Source: JABDAD01 sp964409695
Lineage (GTDB): Bacteria > Pseudomonadota > Alphaproteobacteria > Rickettsiales > Rickettsiaceae
DNA: 5,295 nt
Direction of reading: 5' to 3'
Assembly (NCBI GenBank): GCA_964409695.1
Contig: CAYPDX010000067.1
Location: 1-5,295 of the forward strand
The notes under the pieces are model-generated. The model saw nothing but the letters and a program-made list of their open reading frames with translations, made no database searches and was not told the origin of the DNA. Positions 1-5,295 of this stretch are shown here, in pieces. Every line of letters starts with the position of its first letter. Positions within the stretch are counted from its first letter, which is position 1. Made by a program: the position numbers and the translations under genes.

Positions 1-180
1 ATAGTTGGTAGAGTTATATCGGGTGATGTAGATAATTCCTGTATAGCACTCAAATGTTATTACAGTAAGACCAAAATGAGCGCCTGAATTTGAAGTTGTA
101 ACCACAGTAACTCCAGTAGGAAATCGTGAAACTATATCTTTAAATAATTGAGAAGAGATAGAGTTCTGATCAATTTTCAT
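1..180 (-). CDS. Flavin-reductase-like (FMN-binding split-barrel) protein, N-terminal fragment
   Basis: Only the first 60 codons are in the window; the gene starts at the ATG in 178-180 and leaves at the left edge. The protein begins MKIDQNSISSQLFKDIVSRF and continues with FPTGVTVVTT (residues 20-29), a short turn, then HFGLTV (35-40). F-P-T-G-V-T-V-V-T-T followed by G-x-x-x-G-x-T-V is the typical opening of flavin reductase-like domains (FMN-binding split barrel, e.g. small flavin reductase components of two-component monooxygenases). Such proteins reduce free FMN or FAD with NAD(P)H or bind FMN in the cytoplasm. After residue 40 the expected N/S-S-F-x-S-x-S-x-x-P-P segment is missing from this frame, so the gene may be frameshifted or divergent. 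The start overlaps the stop of the upstream binding-protein gene in an ATGA, and no Shine-Dalgarno is visible before it, so translation is probably coupled. The substrate cannot be told. Confidence 0.6.
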   Translation of the reverse strand, partial: MKIDQNSISSQLFKDIVSRFPTGVTVVTTSNSGAHFGLTVITFECYTGIIYITRYNSTNY

Positions 181-923
181 TGAGCGAACCACTTGTTCTT
201 TAGCTGCTCTATAACACCATTAGACTCAAGTTTTTTTAGAATTTTATTTACTTTTTCTGTTAAAGGCGAGCCCTTAGGAAATGCAATTGCAAATTCTGAT
301 TTCGTATCATCTAATGTATATGATTTTAATTCAGGATATTTTGCCGTAAATTTCTCTACTTGCATATCTTCCATAATTAGCAAATCAACATTTTTATTTA
401 TAAGTTCTTGCACTAAAGTCATATTATTTGCAAGAGACTTAAGATGCCCTGTTTCTATCTTGGATTTTGCATAATTTTCCCAAGTTGTTCCAAATTGCAC
501 ACCTATTATTTTATCTGAAATATCTGTAGTAATTGAATAATTTGATTCAGCTCTATAAAGAATAGCCATTTTTCTTTCCATATAAGGAACTGATGCATCA
601 ACATTCTGTTTTCTTTCTTCTGTTATTGAAAGAGCAGCAATTACAGCATCAATATTCCCACTAATAAGTGATGGTAATAATCCAGGAAAATCAAGATTTT
701 TTATCACAGCTTCTTGGCCTAATTCCTTTGCTATTGCATGAATAAGGTCAATGTCAAAACCAATTACTGTTGAATCTTTGATAAATTCATACGGGGGATT
801 ATCAGCTGATGTCGCAATGGTAAGTTTGTGCTGTGACCCTTGCTCAGATTTTGCATCATCCTTACTACATGATGTAGTTGAAAGCAAAACAAAAGCTAAA
901 CAAGCAATTATTAGATTACGCAT
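177..923 (-). CDS. Family-3 amino-acid ABC transporter substrate-binding lipoprotein
   Basis: This is a predicted periplasmic solute-binding protein that would capture a polar amino acid and deliver it to an ABC permease. The start is placed at ATG 921-923 rather than the in-frame ATG at 948-950, because GGAG stands just upstream of it and the protein then opens directly with a signal peptide (MRNLIIACLAFVLLSTTSC, 248 aa in total). Cys19 is the likely lipidation site, although TTSC is a loose lipobox. The mature part begins LTIATSADNPPYEF (34-47), followed by GFDIDLIHAIAKEL (55-68), which fits the family-3 binding-protein signature. ALSITEERK (97-105) carries the Arg that usually holds the ligand carboxylate, and VDLLIMED lies in the second lobe. 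Length is normal for HisJ/GlnH/ArtJ-type proteins. No permease or ATPase gene is adjacent. It lies 41 bases after the RMD1-like gene and its stop overlaps the next start. Specificity (Gln, Arg, His or other) cannot be assigned from sequence alone. Confidence 0.9.
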   Translation of the reverse strand: MRNLIIACLAFVLLSTTSCSKDDAKSEQGSQHKLTIATSADNPPYEFIKDSTVIGFDIDLIHAIAKELGQEAVIKNLDFPGLLPSLISGNIDAVIAALSITEERKQNVDASVPYMERKMAILYRAESNYSITTDISDKIIGVQFGTTWENYAKSKIETGHLKSLANNMTLVQELINKNVDLLIMEDMQVEKFTAKYPELKSYTLDDTKSEFAIAFPKGSPLTEKVNKILKKLESNGVIEQLKNKWFAQ

Positions 924-946
924 ATTTTCTCCATTAGGCTTATATA

Positions 947-981
947 ACATAGCTATAAATAGGATTAATAAAAAGCTATGT
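947..981. repeat. Inverted repeat at the RMD1-like/binding-protein gene junction
   Basis: The arms acatagct (947-954) and agctatgt (974-981) are perfect 8-base inverted copies separated by 19 A/T-rich bases. The repeat covers the stop codon of the upstream gene (965-967). In minus-strand RNA it could form a weak stem-loop between the two cistrons. No U-run follows the stem, so it is not a convincing rho-independent terminator. It could be an mRNA processing or stability element, or chance in an AT-rich sequence. Confidence 0.3.
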
Positions 982-1768
982 GAGTTAGAGCAACTACTAT
1001 CTCAATAGCAATTAGCACAATAACTATCATTTCAAGCCTTGTTGAGTGTTTATAATTAAGCTCATTAGAAAGCATAGAATATAGTTCATGTATAGTATCT
1101 AATCTATTATTCAAAATATTATGTCTTGTTTGAATATCTTGAAATGCAGCTGTCATCAAATATATAGGTTCGTAACTTGGTCTCCTCCAGAAAAATTCTG
1201 GAGTATCGAGTATATCACTATGAATATTAATTGAATATCTCTCATTAAATAATATACCTATTTTTTTAGATAATTCTTTTTTTGGAAGAGATACTGAACC
1301 AGTTGTTGCAAGTTCTTGTTGAATTGGAGTTGTCTTTTCAAGCAAATCACTTACTGAATTTTCAAGCACATTAAGCTTCACAGACTGAGCTAAAGCATGA
1401 GAAATAGATAGTTTTAGAAATGTTGAATTATCATTCAATATAATTTCATTTTGCTCTTCATCAATATAGGGTTTTTCCGAGTTTTCATCAACCTTATAGT
1501 AGATACTATCGCTTGTTTGAGGAACTTGATCAATTGAAAATTTTTGAATTTCATCTATTATAAATTTTTCATCGTGTTCGCTTGAACCCCAAAAAACAAT
1601 AGAACCAAAACCAAATAGAAATATGTCAATTAGGATTCTTCCAGAAACTTCTTTTTGAAAATGAATTACTTCATCGTAATATTTAGGTTCGCTTCCTTGG
1701 TCTATTAAATTTTGAACTAGATTTGATATATCTAAAGCCTTAGCAATACAATATGCAGTACATCTCAT
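965..1768 (-). CDS. RMD1/DUF155 family membrane protein (bacterial RMND1 homologue)
   Basis: Intact 267-residue protein of the DUF155 (RMD1/RMND1/Sif2-Sif3) family. The start MRCTAYCIAKALDI is the usual beginning of the family. FLFGFGSIVFWG (50-61) is the conserved strand-turn segment, followed by an acidic variable stretch. The motif FFWRRPSYEPIY (192-203) leads into a helical, probably coiled-coil stretch (about 205-241), then R-L-E and one C-terminal membrane span (about 246-266). This C-tail-anchored plan matches the mitochondrial members. Eukaryotic RMND1 sits in the mitochondrial inner membrane and supports mitochondrial translation; the role of bacterial members is unknown, so no function is assigned here. 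The gene has its own promoter just upstream. The only good Shine-Dalgarno (AAGGAG) lies about 20 bases before the ATG, further than usual, but a stop codon in frame upstream and the conserved N-terminus leave no better start. It is followed after 41 bases by the binding-protein gene, probably in the same transcript. Confidence 0.88.
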   Translation of the reverse strand: MRCTAYCIAKALDISNLVQNLIDQGSEPKYYDEVIHFQKEVSGRILIDIFLFGFGSIVFWGSSEHDEKFIIDEIQKFSIDQVPQTSDSIYYKVDENSEKPYIDEEQNEIILNDNSTFLKLSISHALAQSVKLNVLENSVSDLLEKTTPIQQELATTGSVSLPKKELSKKIGILFNERYSINIHSDILDTPEFFWRRPSYEPIYLMTAAFQDIQTRHNILNNRLDTIHELYSMLSNELNYKHSTRLEMIVIVLIAIEIVVALTHIAFY

Positions 1769-1784
1769 GATTATAGAATTTTTA

Positions 1785-1813
1785 TCTGCTCCTTACTAGC
1801 GAAGAAACGCAGA
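1785..1813 (-). promoter_or_regulatory. Possible 5'-UTR hairpin covering the AAGGAG before the RMD1-like gene
   Basis: On the minus strand TCTGC (1813-1809) can pair with GCAGA (1789-1785). Inside it, after a three-base bulge, TCTT can pair with most of AAGGA (with one G-U pair). The stem would start at the predicted transcription start and take up the only Shine-Dalgarno-like sequence in the leader. The stem is short and the pairing was done by eye, so the element is tentative. Confidence 0.3.
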
Positions 1814-1816
1814 GAT

Positions 1817-1846
1817 ATTTTAACATTTTATAGAACAAAAAGTCAA
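1817..1846 (-). promoter_or_regulatory. Predicted sigma70-type promoter of the RMD1-like gene
   Basis: On the minus strand the -35 box is TTGACT (1846-1841), five of six consensus bases. The -10 box is TAAAAT (1822-1817), also five of six. They are separated by 18 bases. Transcription would start near 1810, leaving a leader of about 40 bases before the ATG at 1766-1768. The -35 box lies a few bases past the stop codon of the AmpG gene, in an otherwise gene-free gap of 84 bases, which is where a new transcription unit is expected. It probably also serves the binding-protein and flavin-reductase-like genes downstream. Confidence 0.65.
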
Positions 1847-1852
1847 GAATTC

Positions 1853-2398
1853 TTATTTTATGCTATTTCTATTACTTCTTTCTATATACCAAAAAATAAA
1901 TAATGATGGGACCGAAAGCACAACTGTACTAAAGAAGAAATAATCCCAACCCATAAAATCAACAAGACTACCAGCTTTAATAGAAATCGTACTATTTGCA
2001 AATGCTGCAAAGCTTGTAAATAGAGCATATTGAGTAGCACTATAATTTTTATTACAAAGAGAACTTAAATAAGCGGCAAGAGCTACAGAACCAGCGCCGC
2101 ACCCTATATTTTCAATGCAAATAGTAATAAACAAATATGTAGATTCTACAGGCATATAGTGAAGCCAAATATATGATAAATTGACTATAGACATTAATAT
2201 ACCGCATAGGATTAAACCTTTAACATTTCCTACCTTAACAATTATTACTCCCCCTATGTAAGTCCCAAAAAGGGTTGCAAATAATCCAAACAGCTTAACA
2301 ATCGCTGCTATTTGCGTCTTTGTATAACCAAGCTCGAGATAGAAAGGGGTGCTTATAAAACCAAGCAAAACATCACCAACCTTATATAAAACAACTGC
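1853..2398 (-). CDS. ampG: AmpG-family muropeptide permease, C-terminal half (after assembly gap)
   Basis: This is the C-terminal part, about 181 residues, of the transporter whose N-terminal part lies at 2412-3152. Family similarity resumes directly at the gap edge with AVVLYKVGDVLLGF, which corresponds to the I-V-L-Y-K-L-G-D segment opening the second half of AmpG proteins. It continues with STPFYLELGYTKTQIA, a G-T-x-x-G-G membrane helix, ENIGCGAGSVALAAYLSSLC and SATQYALFTSFAAF (compare the S-A-T-Q-F-A-L motif of E. coli AmpG). It ends with a last span and a basic tail. About six membrane helices are visible. The frame also has an ATG at 2450-2452 on the other side of the Ns, but the residues between it and the gap do not resemble the family in that length, so I do not take it as a genuine start. 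The stop TAA (1853-1855) is followed by the promoter of the next gene. Confidence 0.85.
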   Translation of the reverse strand, partial: AVVLYKVGDVLLGFISTPFYLELGYTKTQIAAIVKLFGLFATLFGTYIGGVIIVKVGNVKGLILCGILMSIVNLSYIWLHYMPVESTYLFITICIENIGCGAGSVALAAYLSSLCNKNYSATQYALFTSFAAFANSTISIKAGSLVDFMGWDYFFFSTVVLSVPSLFIFWYIERSNRNSIK

Positions 2399-2399
2399 T

Positions 2400-2409
2400 N
2401 NNNNNNNNN
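2400..2409. other. Assembly gap (10 N)
   Basis: Ten undetermined bases interrupt the AmpG gene exactly where its two halves should join. A run of ten Ns is typical of a scaffolding placeholder, so its length should not be taken as real and no frameshift can be inferred across it. The 20 bases next to it (2410-2429) also do not fit the AmpG reading. Confidence 0.95.
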
Positions 2410-2411
2410 AA

Positions 2412-3152
2412 TTACGTAAATATGGAAGGGCATATACAATTAAATAATGCATTTTTACGCATTAAAAAGTCTGCAAAAGGTTCTATGACTGAGATTTTGA
2501 TTCTTTCTACGAAGTTTTTAGCTTCAGCCCCTTGATATTTGGGTTCCCTTAAAAAGGGTATATATAGAATTGCAGAAAAGAAAAATATAGAAGTGATAAA
2601 AAATACACCATTCCATTCAACTAAAGTAGATATATATAGGCCCACAGAACTCACTAAGGCCATACCTATTCTATAACCTAAAATAGTATTAGCTACTGCA
2701 AGACCTTGCTCATGCGCTTCAAATGAATCTATCCTAAATGCGTCAAATGCGATATCGTAAGTTGCACTTGCAAAACCTAATGTTAGAGCAAGAACATATA
2801 TAAGATTAAAATTATCTTTTGTATCAACGAAGCTAAATGCGACCATTACAGCGCATATAACAACAAGAGACATTATCATCCAGCTTCTTCTTCTACCAAA
2901 TTTATGTAAAAATGGGATTTTTATACTATCTACAAGCGGCGCCCAAATATACTTGAATGAATATGGAAGTCTTGATGCTGCTATTGTAGTAACTGTAGAG
3001 AGAATATAACCACCCTCTTTAAGCCAAACAACAAGAGCTGTATACAGAATAGCGAATGGCATTCCGCTAATAGCTCCATAACAAATAATTTCGAAATGTC
3101 TCCGAGATGGAAGCTTTTTAATTAGGTTTTCTAGCATTTTGATCATAACCAT
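2412..3152 (-). CDS. ampG: AmpG-family muropeptide permease, N-terminal half (before assembly gap)
   Basis: This is the first half of a 12-helix major-facilitator permease of the AmpG type. AmpG imports GlcNAc-anhydro-MurNAc peptides from the periplasm into the cytoplasm for cell-wall recycling, and rickettsiae carry several copies whose real substrates are unsettled. Six membrane helices can be seen. Family marks counted from the ATG at 3150-3152 are ISGMPFAILYTALVVWLK (28-45), LPYSFKYIWAPLVDS (62-76), the cytoplasmic GRRRSW loop (86-91), TYDIAFDAFRID (131-142) and ILGYRIGM (157-164), close to the D-I-V-F-D-A-W and L-G-Y-R-L-G-M motifs of E. coli AmpG. The start is uncertain: ATGs at 3150-3152 (AAAGAA six bases upstream), 3144-3146 and 3135-3137 are all possible; the one at 3186-3188 lacks any ribosome site. 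The gene overlaps the end of the AsmA-like gene by 20-35 bases. The last 11 codons before the TAA at 2412 (tail LFNCICPSIFT) are unlike the family and are probably an artefact or damage at the junction. Confidence 0.85.
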   Translation of the reverse strand: MVMIKMLENLIKKLPSRRHFEIICYGAISGMPFAILYTALVVWLKEGGYILSTVTTIAASRLPYSFKYIWAPLVDSIKIPFLHKFGRRRSWMIMSLVVICAVMVAFSFVDTKDNFNLIYVLALTLGFASATYDIAFDAFRIDSFEAHEQGLAVANTILGYRIGMALVSSVGLYISTLVEWNGVFFITSIFFFSAILYIPFLREPKYQGAEAKNFVERIKISVIEPFADFLMRKNALFNCICPSIFT

Positions 3153-5295
3153 ATAAAATTCTTTGCATGCGGTATATATCATTTCCATCTAAAAATTGCA
3201 ATAATTTATCTGGAGTATTTATATTACCCTTTGCCTGTAATCTTAACTTTATTGGCATGGTATTATAATTTTTTCCACCAACGGGATTAAATGAAATTAT
3301 TGAATTTAAATCCATAGTTGAATCATAAAAATTCATTGCAAAACCAGCTCCAGCGTTAAATGTAGCAGCAGAGAGTACAATATTTTTTCCTGTCAAAATT
3401 CCAGTATCAAGAATATAACTTCCTTTTGCTTCAGTAAATACCGTAGAACCAGATGTTACACCTTGCTGAAACAAGGCATCAATCTTAATATTCCCAGCAT
3501 TAGCTGAATTTAATTTTGCTATAGTACCGCTAAGATCAATATTAGAAACTCCAATAGACTTAGCAAAGAAATCACCATTCAAATATAGATTATATAAAAG
3601 CTCAGCATAGTTATTGCCGCTTGTTGAAAATTGACCATTTACACTTATATTACCAGAAGTAAGCGGAAACATATTACCTAAATATGTTGATAATTTTTGT
3701 ATATTCAAACCATCTACACCATAAGCTAGATTGATTTTTACTGGAGAGAATACAATATTTCCAGAACTCTGGATTGGGCCGTCAAATATATTAAATTTCA
3801 TTGAATTTACATTTAATATTGCATTCTCACTTGATACTTCCCAATACGGAGTTTGAATGTTTAAGTTTCCAATAGTAAGATTCCTTAAATACCCGTTTGA
3901 AATAAACCCTATCGATGCCAAATTTATATTCTTCTCAGAATATTCAACAAAACTATTTATCTCTTCATCAGTAAATTTATCAAGAACCAGGGACCCATCA
4001 GTAACATATAGCTTTACTTGCGGTTTCACGCTCGCCGCTAATATTTCTCCATAGCCACCAAAATTTACTTTGTCACCATCACTAATTATAAAATTATGAA
4101 CCTTCAACAAACCTGAGTCATATGAGACCAAAGTACTGAGTCGATCAAGATTCCAGCCGTCCACTTTTAAATCTTCAATATTTATATCTATTGTAGTTTT
4201 TATTGGAATTGACCTGAGCACATTAAATTTTGAAGCATATATTTCATCAAACATACCTTGGCCTAAGGACTTTAGGTAATTGTAAGAAGTTTTAATAATC
4301 GCAATATTTGTATTATTTATATCTAGTCCCTCAAACTGAACACTTCCTAAGAGCTGCTTTTTACCTCCTATAAACTTAAGATCCATACTTCCTGTTATAG
4401 TCTGCCCTGATAGCATAACTTTGAAATCTTCTATCTCATAATCTAGTGGTGTGACTGAAATTTTAGATACAAAATATAAAGGAGTTGAAGTATTATTTGT
4501 CAGATATTCCAAATTTTGATTTTTAAGCCATATATTAATATCTTTGTGATTCAAGGTAATATATCCATCAAATTTTGGTCTATATCGGTTATTCGTAACT
4601 TCCCCAGTTACTACAAAATCTCCTCCTGAAACAATATTACCATTACATGACAAAATTCTAAAACTACTTCCATCACCGTAAGAATCGAGCTTAAAATCTT
4701 TAACTTTGTCACCAAAAATATCTATTTCAGAAGCAGCAACAAGTATTCTAACTTTTGCTCTATCTAATCTAAACGTAGAAGCATCTTCTCTTCGCATCAT
4801 TTGATCACCGCTAATTAGATTAGCAATATTCAATTGTGATAAAGTGATATCCAAAATATCTGAATCTGTATTATTGCTTGATATCCAATAAGTGCCAGAT
4901 GCGTTTATATTTTCACCTTGCAAATTCAATTGTTCAATACGTAAATATTTTTTGTCATTAACTATCTTTCCTGAGATTCTAACTGATTCCTCAGAGCTAA
5001 TGCTATTATTTACGATGAAATCAAAATATGGCGATATATCTCTTGTAGCTTTAGATAAATTAATAATATTTGATGAGAATTCTCCATCGAGTATATTAAC
5101 CTCATTAAACTCATCTCTCATTTTAAAATCGAAATTATCATTATATATCTCTACATTAGAAATCCATCTATTATCTGTATCTACATAAGTTACTTTATTT
5201 GATAATTTTATACCGTTTAATAGCTCTAATTCTAGATTAGTTTCATGACCAGATTTATTTAAAATAAGTTTATCAGCTATTACTCTGTTTAAAAC
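3118..5295 (-). CDS. AsmA-like envelope protein, N-terminus outside the window
   Basis: The reading frame is open from the right edge to the TAA at 3118-3120, giving 725 residues without the N-terminus. The Met at 5119-5121 is internal: 58 further codons upstream stay open and look like the same protein. The sequence is almost wholly alternating beta strands with frequent G-x-I/V-x-x-x and N-I-x-I patterns, as in AsmA/YhdP/TamB-type proteins. The region around 588-705 fits the AsmA-like C-terminal module: LSGTIAKLNSANAGNIKIDA, then KGSYILDTGILTGKNIVLSA, AGAGFAMNFYDSTMDLN and a final LRLQAKGNINTPDKLL. Such proteins are anchored in the inner membrane with a long periplasmic beta-groove and are tied to phospholipid movement to the outer membrane. 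The anchor would lie beyond the window. AmpG follows with an overlap, which suggests one transcript. The AsmA-like class is well supported; assignment to YhdP or another subfamily is not. Confidence 0.78.
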   Translation of the reverse strand, partial: VLNRVIADKLILNKSGHETNLELELLNGIKLSNKVTYVDTDNRWISNVEIYNDNFDFKMRDEFNEVNILDGEFSSNIINLSKATRDISPYFDFIVNNSISSEESVRISGKIVNDKKYLRIEQLNLQGENINASGTYWISSNNTDSDILDITLSQLNIANLISGDQMMRREDASTFRLDRAKVRILVAASEIDIFGDKVKDFKLDSYGDGSSFRILSCNGNIVSGGDFVVTGEVTNNRYRPKFDGYITLNHKDINIWLKNQNLEYLTNNTSTPLYFVSKISVTPLDYEIEDFKVMLSGQTITGSMDLKFIGGKKQLLGSVQFEGLDINNTNIAIIKTSYNYLKSLGQGMFDEIYASKFNVLRSIPIKTTIDINIEDLKVDGWNLDRLSTLVSYDSGLLKVHNFIISDGDKVNFGGYGEILAASVKPQVKLYVTDGSLVLDKFTDEEINSFVEYSEKNINLASIGFISNGYLRNLTIGNLNIQTPYWEVSSENAILNVNSMKFNIFDGPIQSSGNIVFSPVKINLAYGVDGLNIQKLSTYLGNMFPLTSGNISVNGQFSTSGNNYAELLYNLYLNGDFFAKSIGVSNIDLSGTIAKLNSANAGNIKIDALFQQGVTSGSTVFTEAKGSYILDTGILTGKNIVLSAATFNAGAGFAMNFYDSTMDLNSIISFNPVGGKNYNTMPIKLRLQAKGNINTPDKLLQFLDGNDIYRMQRILYGYDQNARKPN

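Noticed and set aside
924..950. Start of the binding-protein gene at the ATG in 948-950
   Set aside because: No ribosome site stands before it and it would place nine polar residues ahead of the signal peptide. The ATG at 921-923 has GGAG at good spacing.
193..1008. Plus-strand open frames at 193-474 and 751-1008
   Set aside because: They lie opposite well-supported genes, show no recognisable domain and have no ribosome site that I could see; they are antisense shadows.
1845..1854. Palindrome aagaattctt at the end of ampG as a terminator or operator
   Set aside because: It is ten bases with no loop and cannot form a useful RNA hairpin. It overlaps the stop codon and -35 box, and a palindrome of this size is easily chance in AT-rich DNA.
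2412..2452. A real frameshift plus stop making ampG a proven pseudogene
   Set aside because: The stop and the second frame lie directly beside the 10-N placeholder, where contig ends are unreliable. The sequence cannot separate decay from assembly error.
3857..5188. Plus-strand open frames at 3857-4054 and 4892-5188
   Set aside because: Both lie inside the AsmA-like gene on the other strand, are low in complexity and resemble no family.
1..5295. CRISPR array, tRNA, rRNA, transposase, toxin-antitoxin or phage genes
   Set aside because: I looked for regular direct repeats, tRNA-like folds and typical protein motifs on both strands and found none. The only hint of a mobile element is the unexplained 20 bases beside the assembly gap, which is too little to call.

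Overview
This is a strongly AT-rich window; a hand count of a few lines gives roughly 27-33 % G+C. It carries five genes, all on the minus strand and tightly packed. The gene families (an AmpG muropeptide permease of the type present in several copies in rickettsiae, a bacterial RMD1/DUF155 protein, an AsmA-like envelope protein and a lone amino-acid-binding lipoprotein) together with the base composition suggest an alphaproteobacterial endosymbiont of the Rickettsiales. This is an inference from gene content; no rRNA or other marker is present. Ten N bases at 2400-2409 show that the sequence is a draft scaffold.

Reading in the direction of transcription (right to left): (1) an AsmA-like protein occupies 5295-3118 and is open at its N-terminal end; its frame runs off the right edge. 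(2) An AmpG-family transporter follows, overlapping the end of the first gene by about 20-35 bases and ending at 1853. It is split in two by the N gap and by about 20 bases that do not fit the family. (3) After an 84-base intergenic space holding a good sigma70-type promoter comes an intact RMD1/DUF155 (RMND1-like) membrane protein, 1768-965. (4) Forty-one bases later comes a family-3 solute-binding lipoprotein, 923-177. (5) Its stop overlaps by four bases the start of a flavin-reductase-like gene (180-1), which leaves the window at the left edge.

The layout suggests two transcription units: AsmA-like plus ampG (both envelope-related), and rmd1 plus binding protein plus flavin-reductase-like gene, driven by the promoter at 1817-1846. 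The second unit mixes unrelated functions, as is common in reduced endosymbiont genomes. The binding protein has no permease or ATPase gene beside it.

I do not see a new biological system here. There is no CRISPR array, tRNA, rRNA, recognisable transposase or defence gene. The points most worth checking are the damaged or misassembled ampG junction, the possible Shine-Dalgarno-masking hairpin in front of rmd1, and the loss of family similarity in the flavin-reductase-like gene near the left edge.
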